64,000 nt of DNA from Alentia gelatinosa (Eukaryota; Annelida; Polychaeta; Phyllodocida; Polynoidae), in NCBI GenBank assembly GCA_950022655.1, contig OX465589.1, forward strand, positions 27,916,970-27,980,969. The letters are read 5' to 3'. How positions within the stretch are numbered: the stretch's first letter is position 1; each line of letters opens with the position of its first letter. Positions 21,166 through 33,125 of the stretch are shown piece by piece. The notes beneath the pieces are model-generated. The model worked only from the letters and a program-made list of their open reading frames with translations. It was not told where the DNA came from and did not search any database. The translations under genes and the position numbers were made by a program.

Positions 21166-22105
21166 TTATCCCGAACTAAGCCATCGCATACAGCTCGCTT
21201 TAATTAAAGCGGTCTCATATATGGCAGACCCTGTGTGCTTCCTGTGATGAATCTCCTCCAACCCCAATTTGCGTGAATAGTCAAACAGTTCATTCTTTGT
21301 TAGATTTTTGAACTCCCTGATGGATTCTGCTTTCTTAAAATTAGAGGGCAGTGTGTTCCACGCCCTTACTGTTTTGTATTCAACGCTTCTTCTGTATGCT
21401 TCTAATTTAACCTTTTCCTCTAAAAGTAGAGTTAAGTCACCTGCTCTAGTTTTCCTCTCTTTCTTATCTGTGTAGATTGGATTTTGGCTTCTTTTATAAC
21501 CTTGATTTTTGATGGGGACTATTCTCCTATCGTTTAGCTTATTGATTTTACAATCTTTGTGTATTTTGTTTGTACTAGTGAGTCTGGGTACATTCAGGCA
21601 TATTTTTAACGCTTTGTTTTGGATTCGCTGCATTCTGTGGAGTAATGCTACATTACAATTATGTATGAGGATATCCCCGTATTCCAGGAAGGGTAATACC
21701 TTTGTTTTATAAATTTGGATTGCCTGTTCCTTTGTGAGATACTTTTTAATCTGCGCTAGCATGTATGTTTTATGTCCAGATTTCCGTAGTTGTTTGTTTA
21801 AATGACTGTCAAAGTTTAGGGTTTGGTCGAGTGTGACTCCTAGGTAATTGAAGTTTTGTACCTCTTCTATTTCCTCCCCTTTTAGCTTAATCCCTTCATA
21901 TCTACAGCCCTTGAGTTTTTGGTTTGTCCCGAATTTCATTAGCTTTGTCTTGGTGGCATTGATCGTTAACCTGTTGTTATCACACCATTTATCAAGCTTG
22001 GTTAGATCATGTTGTAATTTCCTATGTGCTTCACTTGGATTTCTTTCGGTCGAGTACACTACCGCATCATCGGCATAGAGTTTTATTCTACAATAGTCGA
22101 GGGGA
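21166..22105 (-). pseudogene. reverse transcriptase, C-terminal half (broken)
   Basis: It starts with INDISDP and the YADD catalytic box, followed by the conserved LQHDLTKLDKWCDNNRLTIN and FNYLGVTLDQ thumb motifs. A Lys-rich C-terminal region follows (LPFLEYGDIL, RIQNKALKI, WNTLPSNFK). It ends at a stop at 21166. No nucleic-acid-binding zinc knuckle or RNase H domain is seen. Confidence 0.85.
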
Positions 22106-22840
22106 TCACTGATGTCGTTTATGTAGATTAAATAAGAGGGGGCCTAGAGTTGAGTCCTGAGGCACTCCATGTGATATGGTTCTTGTTGGTGAGTCATGGT
22201 TGTTTGCTCTGGTATACTGATTTCGATTTTTGAGGTAGTTTTTTAGCCAGTTATATGTGGTATCATGAAGTCCATAGGTATTGATTTTGTTAAGAAGAAT
22301 TTGATGGTCTATTGTGTCGAACGCTTTGGCATAATCTATAAAGGTTGCTATTGTAATTTCTTTGTCATTCATCCCATTGAAAATATCATCAGTGAATTCT
22401 GCTATGGTTGAAATTGTGGATTTCCCCGGTAAGAACCCCCCTTGTTGTTTGTTTAGGTAGTTATTATTTACAAAATGATCTAGGATATGTTTGTGTATGA
22501 TTTTCTCCAGCATTTTACCGGGTAGGGGTAGTTCAGATATTGGTCTTAGATCGGTGACATTAAGACTATTATTTTTCTTTGGAAGAGGTGTGATTTTTCC
22601 GAGTTTCCATGAGTCTGGGTATATGCCTGTGTCTATTGTTAATTGGAAGATGTGAGTTAACTGTGTCCCTAATACTGTGAAGCTATCTTTGAGAATTTTG
22701 CTTGAGATATTGTCAATTGCTGAGGATTTGTGCACATTTATATTTTTGATTAGGTCATTTACATCTTGTTCATGGATCATGATCTTGTCTTGCTATTGGA
22801 TATCCCTTCCGCTTAAATTTGAGATTGTGGGTACAATGTT
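22106..22840 (-). pseudogene. reverse transcriptase, N-terminal half (broken)
   Basis: It encodes the fingers and first palm motifs: KSSAIDNISSKILKDSF, DLRPISELPLPGKMLEKI, FIDYAKAFDTIDH with the first catalytic Asp, and GVPQDSTLGPLLF. It runs out of frame right after GPLLF, where family members continue into a hydrophobic segment and INDI. An in-frame TAG about 20 bp before the first Met shows that the upstream part is also broken. Confidence 0.85.
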
Positions 22841-23895
22841 TTATCAATATCAGCCAATGTCTACCTTTGACCAGAATACTGACAATCCAAATCAATTGGG
22901 ATTTCTTTTGATATGAATCTTGATAAAAGAGAAGATAATTATCTAAAGACAGGTGCTACAGATATTACGAAAGATTGAAGATATAATTTACCTTGGGCTT
23001 CCGATTTTCTTTTATTGTACAGGGTTTTCAAGCCATTTAAAGCCATTTCGTCATCCATCTAGACACAGTATCCTGATCTCAGTAAGTGAGGGTGTTTTAT
23101 GGATATGATGATGAGATTCGGTGTCATCATGAGTAACAGCTGTACTGAAAGTCAAACGTTTCTAATCTGAGATTTTCTCAATATACTTGGAAACATCTCT
23201 TGATACTGTTACCGCTAAAATACCAGAACATCAAAACCCAGCACGTCAGGTTTTCATGAAGATGGATTTCCTCTTATTTCTTTGTCCTTGACGCAGAAGT
23301 TCTTTCAGCCTGGTCAATCTGGTAATGCGCTTTGTGATCTATCGTTAAGAAATTCTTCTTACGGTCCTAAGCTTGGCTTGCGTGCAAAGGATCAAACCTT
23401 TGACTCGCCCCATCTTGCCTACACAGATTCTCTAGCCCTCTAGTCTTATACAGTGAGAGCATGGTTTATATTGGAAGGAAAACCACCATCGACCTTAACT
23501 TCATTTTCCCTGAAATCCCAGACGCAATTATGGTGATAAATTGAAAAATAACACCGCTGTACATTCTCTGGTGCAATGGAAGAAACACCAATCTAGAGGG
23601 ATAACGGTAAATCGTGTTGGATAGCTGACAGCGACAGTCACGTGAAATGGATCTAAGATGCCCTGGCCATAAGCTTTCGTGTGAGAGGACTTCCCTTTAT
23701 GCCATTTGTATCGCTTAAAAGTAGACAGTCTCATAAAGTCTGTCAAGGATGTAAATGATCTAAAGTCCTAACAAGATTTCAGCTTTGCTTGGTAGGCTGA
23801 GCACGTAGTATCGCATAAGGACGTTGTTTCTGTAGTGCCTTCCGACATAAATATCGAGGAACAGATGGAATTCAGTCAGAACTCCCTATTGCTCT
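22841..23895. other. no supported gene
   Basis: Unique sequence; no domain, TIR or tandem repeat recognised. Confidence 0.35.
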
Positions 23896-24199
<304 letters not shown>

Positions 24200-25215
24200 A
24201 CTGGGAAATCATTGAAAACGCCATTCTACAACTCACTGTTTCATGGTGTCTCCCTACACTGAGGCATGTATGAATCAATGAATCCCCCAACAATCAACTT
24301 GATTAATAGTTCATGGGAGATCTGCTAGGTGACCGCTCTATCAAGACGTCACAATGTCGTCTTGGAGATTGATAGCAGGGTTTGAAGCAGAGATTGAAAT
24401 AAGCGCAAGCGCCACTAAAGATATGCTGGGAGAGTGAGCGGTAGCGATGACATCACACAGCGACTTTTGCTTCGAATTCAAGTGTTAGGCAGGGACGTTT
24501 CTTCATATATTCTAGTGTGATGATGTCAGTATAGGGCATGTGTTCACAGAAATGATTGTTTGTTTGTTTATCTTACGTAAATTTCGGGCGTGTGGGTAAT
24601 GCTCGGTGTTCATACTGCGTGAGTTTACCACGGAATCCGGGAACTGTCCGCAGTTTTGTCTGTTTATTTTCTGATATGAGACTGACAGTTATCATGTGGT
24701 ACAAAGGGACGTAAAGTTAACCTTTTCGTCACCGACAGACAAACGTAATTTATCCTACTGGCCAGTACAGGTTAGACATTTGCATAGAGGTATATAGTTA
24801 TATCTCTTCAAAAATGCGGACAACATATCCAAAGATGGTAACAGAACCATATGGTAAAGAAATTAAAATCCAGCTTTCACATTAACACTTATTATGCATG
24901 GGATGCACCGAACAAAGCTTCTGTGACGAAGATGTCATTCTGACGCCACCTACTCTGATGATGATTGTACCAATACCATAAAGCAGGTAGTGATTGTTAA
25001 TTCCACCATCACCAAAGGGATCTGTATGCTAGTGTTAGTCCGGGGACAAACCAGTTTGATCAGTTATTATAAACCATTGAGTAAATCATCTGTATGGCAA
25101 GCAGAAAAAACCCAACCCGTTAATAAATGCACCTGTCACCTGTTTTTGTGTGGGTTTTTTTAAAGAGCAATGTTTATTCCGCCATAGTACAAAATACATG
25201 AACTTCACAAAAGTA
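24200..25215. other. no supported gene
   Basis: A short inverted repeat (CTATCAAGACG...CGTCTTGG.GATTGATAG, about 24331-24374) is the only structure noted. Confidence 0.35.
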
Positions 25216-25663
25216 TTAGAGGGAACCTATGTTCCGGTGAAAGGAAGTCAAAGTTACGAGGTAAGGCTTGGAAAAATTACTGCCCAAGGCCTTGGCCGCG
25301 GGCAGTAATTTTTCCAAGCCTTACCGAGTAATTTTGACTTCCTTTCACTGGTACTTGGTTTCCCTATTCCTATATACCTTCAAATGTGGTTTAATAACGA
25401 TGATTAGCGTTATTTGCTCATCCACCATCAAACCTGAAGCCAGATCCAACCTTATCGAGTAACTTGACACTTTCTGTTTACTCCCCACTGCGCTTTTCAT
25501 ATGAATTTTGTAAGAGACAATCTGATTGGTCTAAATGTCAACCTTGGGTAGTATACGGCAACCTTGGGTAGTATACGGCAACCTTGGGTAGTATCCATAA
25601 GTTACTCCACCCCCCAGAACGTGGTGTAAGCATAGAGTGTACAGCCATAGGTATATAGGAATA
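25216..25663 (-). mobile_element. hairpin-ended element family 2, copy C
   Basis: Hairpin at about 25220-25366 with the same arms as 5678-6024. The apex CCCAAGGCCTTGGCCGCGGG differs from copy A and itself contains the palindrome CAAGGCCTTG. The inner motif TATTCCTATATACCTT is followed by a longer internal block with CAATCTGATTGG and three copies of a 20-bp tandem unit CAACCTTGGGTAGTATACGG (about 25539-25598). It ends AGGTATATAGGAATA at 25663. Confidence 0.75.
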
Positions 25664-26473
25664 GACATTTTCGCATACTTGAGGTACAGTCAGTACAAAG
25701 TAATTGATCTTTGAAATGGTCTGCTCCTGTATTTTCAATTTTTCATGAAATGCAAGTCTTGACAGACAGAATCAGAATTTACCGAACACTACAAATTTTC
25801 CACCCAATGAGTAAACTGTCAAATGATAGTCTCGATTAAGAGTTACAGTTCTCTCACAAACTTTAGAGTTAAAAACCACACAGTTCTCTTCCGAACATTT
25901 ACAGAAATTAAGCTGAACTTCTTAGGGGTGTACAAAGAGATAAGAAATTGGAGCAGTTGGGTAGGTGGCATATGTGAGTACATTAAAGGGAACAGTATAA
26001 ACTGAGTAGAATGGTACAGGACATTGGACTAAGACAATATCACCTGTTGTTTTTTGGTTGGAGTCGGAGGAAAGATGGCTGCTTACATACTATAATAGCC
26101 AGCTGCCCTCTATGTCATTGTGAGACATTCCATGTCCTCTTTACATTGACGATATCACCTTGTACATGTAGGCAAGTTTTACCCATACAGATAGTGATTG
26201 TTTCGCTAAAGTGGTACAATGAGAGCATGTTGTCGCGTGTTGCTATCGAGGGTATTCGGGTCATTCCCTCCTGATCAGTCATCATTACCTGAACAAAACG
26301 CGTCTACCCACCCACCCCCTATCGTCACGTGATGCCAACCTAGTTCTCATCCATTCTCGCTTATCGTGTCACGTGACTAGCTTTGACTGACGAGACATCA
26401 CCCGGCAATCTGCCGCCATGCACCTCGGAGAGGTAAGGCTATCTCTAGCGGAAACTATTGTCTGTCGAGGTTC
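25664..26473. other. no supported gene
   Basis: Unique sequence. TCACGTGA-type palindromes occur near 26324 and 26369. No exon recognised. Confidence 0.35.
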
Positions 26474-26792
26474 TAATGCCCCAGTCAGACTGGCGTAAAA
26501 AAGGCGTTTTCCCGTGTACGCACGTCTACGTTCTTCTACGCATTTTGAAATATACAAAAGCGCGGTGATGCACGGGAAAACGCAGAGATACGTAAATGAA
26601 AGTCGGAATGTGCCGAAAACACCACAATACGTACAAAAGCGTAAAGAAGCGTTGATGAACATTGAAAAGCGTACTAAAACGTTAAAGCAAACCAAACAGA
26701 TACGTTCCGAATCCGTGGCTAATACGTAGTCCCCACCAATTTAAATACGTAGATGAAACGCCGTAATTTACGCCAGTGTGACTGGGGCATAA
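26474..26792. mobile_element. PIF/Harbinger-like MITE with TAA duplication
   Basis: TIRs TGCCCCAGTCAGACTGGCG (26477) and the inverse ending 26789 match over 23 bp with one mismatch. TAA stands directly outside both (26474-26476, 26790-26792), the 3-bp T-W-A duplication of PIF/Harbinger elements. The interior repeats TACGT and AAAGCGT words. The internal open frame is not a gene. Confidence 0.85.
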
Positions 26793-26844
26793 AAGAGCAG
26801 GCGGGGTCGCCTGCTGGACACCAGGAACTGCACTGTTAGAACCA

Positions 26845-27471
26845 GGGGGTCGTTTTATTTTCAACTCTCCTGGGCGAGGAGAGTGCCCAGGAGGGATAGC
26901 TCCACTGAGGATAATTTTCAGGAGATCTCCTCAATCTCGTTCGATTTACCCTGTCCTCGGGATGGAGAGAAATCCTCGGCCGAAGTCTCCTTTGAGAGAG
27001 CCCCAGGAGAAAATAAACCTGTAGGAGACTTTTGAGGAGACTTGAAAGAGAGGCTGTGTATACTGCAGGTGGTGGCACATAGTGGTATTTTTGGGAACTA
27101 ATTTCATCATTTATGAATGTATGTTAATCTAAGTAAATAGCAAAGTAATTCTCCATCTGAGACCTCCAGTTTTAATTAAAATCATAATAAATATATTTCC
27201 GATAGTTCAAATGAATTAAATAGCTTTTATTTGTTATTTTGAATCACCCACGACACCCCTAGACGTTTCCCCAGCCAGGAGAGCTGCAGGACACTTTTCA
27301 GGAGCTCTCCTGGCCCCAGGATTGAAAATAAAACGATATTTCAGGAGACCTCCTAGAATCTGGCCCAAGACTCTCCTTCCCCGGGAGACTTTGAAATATC
27401 GAACCCAAACTGTCCTGGGACCTCTCCCCGGGCGCCCCAGGACTCCTCGGGCAGAAAATAAAACACCCCCC
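26845..27471 (-). mobile_element. TIR element, GTTTTATTTTC ends, copy 2
   Basis: Opposite-orientation copy of 18381-18937. It has GGGGGTCGTTTTATTTTC at left, the inverse GAAAATAAAACACCCCCC at right, and a collinear AT-rich middle. The outer six bases differ from copy 1. AGAAC occurs near both edges (26838-26842 and 27472-27476), a possible 5-bp target duplication off by a base or so at the left. Confidence 0.75.
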
Positions 27472-28010
27472 AGAACTTTATCTGCTAGAATTCCTAAATT
27501 GGGTGAGTTAGTGGCATTTGATACTCCCCTTTGTGATTGTTCTTTCCACTTCCTGTTGGAAGTAATGATGCTTTTTAATTTCATGTTATTCCAGAAGAGA
27601 CTAAGGCTTTAATAAAGGCAAAGGTTATACTATTGGCATGTAACTTTCTATTAAGTCCCGTATAGTCCGACTTCAATATGATATGAGTGAATATTGTTGT
27701 TTTAAGTTGTTTTATAAGTATTATACGCTTTTCTCATTGTGTCGCAATCAAACGTAAAATAGAAGTCCTTGATATTGGCTTTTATTGATATTTTAAGTCA
27801 AATAACCTTTTTGACCAGAACTGCTTGATGTACAGGTTCGTTATCGTGACGCAACAGCAAATTCATGTAGTCGATAATCACGGTTTTTGATTTATATATA
27901 CATGTGGGTTTTATGTGTAGTCCTGTCCTGCCATATTACCCAAAGATTTCACATGAAAAAATTCAAATAAAGACACAACAAAGCTTAACTTCTTTCTGTT
28001 ACACATAAAC
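27472..28010. other. no recognisable feature
   Basis: Unique AT-rich sequence downstream of the minus-strand poly(A) signal described next. Confidence 0.4.
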
Positions 28011-28016
28011 TTTATT
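28011..28016 (-). terminator. candidate polyadenylation signal AATAAA
   Basis: AATAAA on the minus strand is followed within 30 nt by a GU/U-rich stretch (TTTGTTGTGTCTTTATTTG at about 27974-27992), the normal order for cleavage and polyadenylation. It could end the transcript of the minus-strand exon at 31317-31486. That link is inference. Confidence 0.4.
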
Positions 28017-31000
28017 TCATACACTCGGCATAGTGCATTGGGAGTAGAAAAATCACCACACGTACAACATTACCTTTGGATTAATGATCATTCCACCTAG
28101 AAGAATAGGGATAAGATCTATTCAATATAAGGTGCATGTGTTGAAGAAATGCAAATAATTAATGATGTTGGAAATAACTGGAAATTTTGACATAACTGAT
28201 AATCATGGTGAATCTTAATAGTATATTAGTATTTCATGCTTAATAACTAGGTGATTGTAACATATTTGATAAGTCATTGTATTAATGCAACAATGATATT
28301 ATCCTTGGTGTTGTAAAGTTTATATCAAAATCGATAATGGTTTCCTTATGTCCAATCGACTCAATAAAGTATTTCAATACCTCAGGCAAATATGTTTGCC
28401 TCATTTCCAATGGCATATATTCTCTATGATTGTACGATTCGGTTGCTTAAGAAGTACATGTATATGCGTTCTCCAAGAGATCTGAATTTGAATGGATTTG
28501 ATATAATTTGAACGTATCTGTTGGGTAGCAATAGAGTTTGGCATCAATAACCGATAGTTGTAATACATTTATCTTTTAAAACAATATATACAGTTCTAAT
28601 CAACATTAATCTCAGACGTTGGAGCTAATTCAAACTATCATAAAATCGAAATGCTGAAAGCACTAGCATAGATATGCCATAGTATGTGATGTGATCAATT
28701 CCACCAACGTGTATTCCAGTCTAAACATTTTCCTCATATGCTTGAAATATACAGATCTGAATACGACTCCTTTATTGTTTCAGCCTCACAATCAATTTAT
28801 ATCCGATCGTACATATTCTTGGCTCATGGAAAATGTTTGATGTAACAGAATTAAGCAATTCTGATGTTATTCGGGATATAGGTTGGTGTTATTAATCATA
28901 CGCATAATTTAATACATGCATGTATATCAATCTTGAAGAATACCTGGCAAGATTTATTCTACACAGACAATTGCTGTACTGATTTGTAACAAAGTCACAA
29001 AGGTCTCAATGACCTTTTCCATCAGTTGCTCACAACCACTTGAGTATCACTATGATTCATACATACACTGCGACTGGATCACTCCAAGATTATTCAATGT
29101 CCAAGTGTAGCAATAACGAAAAAGAACTAGGCCCTACACGAGACCCTATAACAGGGGAATTATTTGTCTTTATTCAAATTCACAGTCTCTATCGTGACAT
29201 TCAGCACGTTCTCCGCGATATGTATTAGGCCAATACACGCAACCAACACAGCATATCAATCCTCTCCTCAATACATAGATAATCACCAAAGGATACTGGT
29301 GAACTCAATCCCAAATAAAGAGGTAGTATAGTGGAACAATAGATCTGGCTTTACATCATATCCAATAAATGTAATATCCGCTTTATTAATGGTCATTCTT
29401 GCCAAAAACCCATTTAATTGATTCATAATCCATTTATTCGAATGATTCACCTTTCGACACTATCTTACCATATACCTCTATTAATTTACACGATTCTTGG
29501 AAAACCATGCATTAATTTTACCTAGGGCGATATTGTATTGTTTATTGCCGGCGGGGTTTCCGCTTTGAGCGAGATATTGCACCTATCTTACACCCAGAGA
29601 TGATAACGGCATTATAAATACAGATTGTGAAGCCTATTATATCTAAACCTGCCAGGGACAATTAAGATTATGAATATCTATACATATATTTTATAGGATA
29701 TATCACCATAATCTTATAGAATATACAAGCAGAATTCGTAATATACACATATCTACATTGATTCTTGAAAGATTCCAGATGAAATTCCACCGACATTTTG
29801 TTGAGAGGTGAAAGCATTACTGGGAGCGAGTGAAATAAGGGAGCCATATCATGCTCATATTCCAAACAAGCACAGAAACCTTTACTGCATGGTTTTCATG
29901 ACCGTCCAAACAACCAGTAACCAGAGATGACCAACTTTAACAAAACACGTGCATCGTTTTCTGAGCGAAACCAATGTTCCAAGAAGTCAATGGAATCCCA
30001 TTTCGAGGAAAGCAGGTCGTCAAATGCTCTTGTTGACATTTGGGCTCAAAGACGACACCTCCTGTTTTTATTGACTTGATGGATTTAGTCTTCATCTTTG
30101 GTCTCGCTGCTGCGGCTGCTGCTGCAGAAGTAACCTATCATCATCACAGCTTAAGTTTCCTTGTGCATAGTGAGTCCAACAGAGTTCTCTACACATCGTA
30201 ATCCTTGGCAATTTCCCTGCTTTATCCGTGAATGTTGTAGGCAAAATACTTATATACAGCACTCAAATATATGATGAAGAATTGCGTTGAGGCCAGTGAA
30301 AGCGTCTCCAGGTGACATCCAGGAGGGTTGGGAACAACTATATATGATGACACTCAACCACGGACGTGTTGCACTTGTGCACTGGACTGAATGAATGAAA
30401 ATGTATTTTCTTAATCTAAAGCTTATCATCTGACGAAAACCGTGTGAGTAAACAGTCGCAAATTGTAATGTAACTTACCATATACTATATGTATGTACGT
30501 AAGTCTGTATGTATATAGGACTGTCACCAACAACCATGCTGATAAAAGATGTGAAAATATAGAGAGGATCTCTGATAAAATACTTTCTCCTGTCTAATAG
30601 TCGGGTGTGTAGAGCACGTCCTAAAAGCACACTGAATCACCATAACTGACGTGCGAATCGAGCATACTCGTATTACTGAGTCTTGTGCGGGGTATTATTA
30701 TATTCTGGTCTTTCTAGTTCTTATTATTTTGGTGAATTGTAACTGCCATCAAGGTGGTTTTAAGCGGGCATCGCTTCTCTTTCGGACTGATAATTCTCTT
30801 AGCGATAGATCCGAGCCTCCTAAAGAGGCCTTATGCTTTAAGTCATGGAGGCCTGGCCATTTCATCTTGTGTATCGATAGATTCCTCCCAACCTTCAGAA
30901 CGTCTGGTATCCGCACGATGAACCTCACCTTATAAAGGTAATGTGGTGTATTTTTTTCGGTTCCAAGGGACTCGCAAGCGGTCCATGGTAGGAAAAATAT

Positions 31001-31316
31001 TGATAAAGGTACCCAGCGGCTTCCACGTACATACGACTGTATTCTCCAAAGATTGATCTTGGAATCTCTAACTTAATCCAGAACGTATTGGTCAACGTGT
31101 CAACCCATATCTGGTATTCTTATCATAGAGAGAACTACCAGTCGTAAAGCTGCTGTACAGACCATGGCTCCGTGGTATCACCATATGGAAATACAAGGAT
31201 ATGCGTCAATATTCTCACATGGTCTTAGTTCATTAAGTATAATTTACTCAACAGAATATACACTTGCAGCTGGCCTTGTATCGCCGGTGTTCACCGGAGG
31301 TGTCCTCCTGGCCAGG
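28017..31316 (-). other. transposon-free block, possible long 3' UTR
   Basis: Some 3.3 kb of AT-rich unique sequence with no TIR element, LINE, hairpin element or minisatellite, unusual for this window. It separates a coding exon's stop codon (31317) from a good poly(A) signal (28011). A short CTG/CAG run lies at about 30109-30126. ORF 30651-30935 has a hydrophobic stretch but no splice or domain support. Confidence 0.35.
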
Positions 31317-31486
31317 TCACGTGTCACGAGAGTAGAAGATGAGGACGAAGACTAGCACGGCGATGACACTAGTGATGATACCGGCTATACTCAGGAACAT
31401 AGAGATCTTTCCCCTCATCTGGGCGCCGTCCCAGTCTACTTGCGCGATGCAGCGAGCCGAGCAGGAGAAGATGACCGCCAGTAAAC
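31317..31486 (-). CDS. CD225/dispanin-family protein, terminal exon
   Basis: The exon codes for the C-terminal half of a CD225 (dispanin) domain: GLLAVIFSCSAR at the end of the first intramembrane helix, the acidic-Gly-Ala loop VDWDGAQ, then a hydrophobic helix of about 26 residues (MFLSIAGIITSVIAVLVFVLIF) and a short SRDT tail with stop TGA. Upstream is a good acceptor (GCTATGTTTCAG) giving a phase-1 junction that splits the Gly codon, as expected if the preceding exon ends Cys-Cys-x-Pro-x. Codons are GC-richer than the surroundings. Family members (IFITM, PRRT and TMEM91 types in vertebrates) are small membrane proteins of the plasma membrane and endosomes; function in invertebrates is mostly unknown. 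The upstream exons were not found. Confidence 0.75.
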
Positions 31487-32324
31487 CTGAAACATAGCAA
31501 AGTAGATAAACCTTTACTACACAAAAACATATTTTCATCACCAAGATACTATTGTGATATCTTGTGTAGCTATAAAACCAGCCGATCTTAGGCTGTGCGA
31601 TTGGCAGAATGATTAGTTCTCTAACCTTGTTAATACTATGCTACAGTATACAAAAGTGGCCCTTCACCCGAGTCAGTGAATATTTCTTTTTTATCTTTAA
31701 TCCAAAATAGTTCTCCACAAATGTAAGTTGATGTCTTTACCATAATGATTCTCCACCAATATTAGCCATGGTGGTTATCAGTGTTAACAGATGTTGCCCT
31801 CACTACACTATGCAGAGTTGTTTACCTCCAGTGTTTTTATATTTTGTCTTTACTACAATGGACAAAGTATTTTTTCCACTACAGTGGTTCTCTTTCTCTT
31901 CACCATAGCGGTATTTGACAGTATTAATGCATGTATAGCTTGTCTTTTTCCAATATACAAAATGGTTCCCCACCAGTGTTTTTTTTTCTAAAAATCACCG
32001 GTATTGTGTACATTCCCCACGTTAGATACCTCAATATTTGGTAAATACACACGATAACTCGTCAGACTCCTCGAAACCCCTAAAAGATGGGGTCTGGCAT
32101 TTTAAGACTTTCCGCCCAGATGAGAGCTCCTACCGTAAACAATCAGATTGCGCTATGTTTTCAAAGCATGCAGTTTGTCACTCAAGGCGTGCAGTATGTC
32201 GGTATCCAAAGGCACCAGTACAAAGATTCACGGCTTACATTGCAATCTGTGTTGAATAACTGTACCCCTAGCAGCAGTAAGTATTTACACTAGAAAGGGA
32301 GATATCAAGCCCATCAATAAAACA
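31487..32324. other. probable intron of the minus-strand gene
   Basis: No exon was recognised. At 32130-32285 CAATCAGATTGCG and TACCCCTAGCAGCAGT resemble internal motifs of hairpin family 1 and of the segment at 1195, so a decayed relative may be present. Confidence 0.35.
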
Positions 32325-33125
32325 ACACTAGGCTTGAGGAATTCAAATCCAAAGGCTACCCGGTGGACACCCTCCTTAAGTGTAAGGCAAAAGTGGATGC
32401 CATACCACGGGAGGATATGATCAAACCGAAGACTAACAACCAAGGAAAAGAGATACAAGAGGGGGAATAAACCTTTCTGATCTCGATCTACCGCCCAGGC
32501 AACAACAAACTTGGGGAAATCGTTAGCAAAAACTGGGACCTACTAGGGTGATCAATGACTATGAAGGAGTTGTACCGGAGCAAACTAGTGAAAGGTTTCA
32601 AATGCCCCAAAAATCTGAAAGACCACCGAATGAGTTCAAAAACAGATTACCATCCAACTATGGAGGGACGGGTGAAACAAAGAACAGCTTAGGCAACACA
32701 AACTTGCGCAATGTATGTAGCCGCAAAGACTGTGCATACTATGCGAAAATAGACAAGGGTGAAATCATCCACTAGAAAACCACCAACCGGAGGTTCAACA
32801 CAAAGTGGAATGTCACTTGCAACAGTTCCAACGTAATTTACTGCATTGAGTGCAAAATATGTGGGATACACCTAGTACATAGGACAAACTAAAAGGAAAA
32901 TCAGGGAAAGGATGTATGAACACCTAAGAAACATCAAGGAGGCAAACAACCAGAATAAAATGCCAGTACATTTCAATGGTTGTCAAAATGAAGGTGCAGA
33001 GCATGTGAAGTTTCACATACTGGACTTCATCTTCTGCCATCCCAAAAGCAAACGAGTGATGACCCTACGGAAAAAAAGTTCAATTGGATACATCGACCCA
33101 GGAGTCAATCCCCATGGGTATTAGA
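32325..33125 (+). pseudogene. Penelope-like element: RT end, linker and GIY-YIG endonuclease, decayed
   Basis: Reading across frames gives the conserved Penelope order: LEEFKSKGYP near 32332, IYRPGNNKLGEIVSKNWDLL near 32500, KCPKNLKDHRM near 32600, the Cys-rich VCSRKDCAYYAKIDKG near 32715, then NVIYCIECKICG and, after a frameshift at about 32870, YIGQTKRKIRERMYEHL. It ends with VKFHILDFI and a Gly-x-Asn-Pro-type tail at a stop at 33122. The Arg and Glu-region spacing fits the GIY-YIG endonuclease these elements use for target cleavage. The catalytic RT core upstream is missing, and stops and frameshifts inactivate it. It lies in the probable intron of the CD225 gene, on the opposite strand. 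Confidence 0.85.

Larger units (their letters stand above)
21130..22840 (-). mobile_element. 5'-truncated, frameshifted non-LTR retrotransposon (LINE)
   Basis: Minus-strand reverse transcriptase in two frames. The first part (22780-22106) has the DLRPIS motif, QGGFLPGKST, the catalytic FIDYAKAFD motif and GVPQDSTLGP. A frameshift near 22130 moves the frame before the INDIS and YADD catalytic motifs (about 22080). The second part (to 21166) continues with NFNYLGVTLDQ and the C-terminal domain typical of CR1/Jockey-group LINEs. The endonuclease and ORF1 are absent. An in-frame stop near 22795 interrupts the 5' portion. The usual Gly of the PQG motif is Asp. The element is dead; the clade is not resolved. 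Confidence 0.9.
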
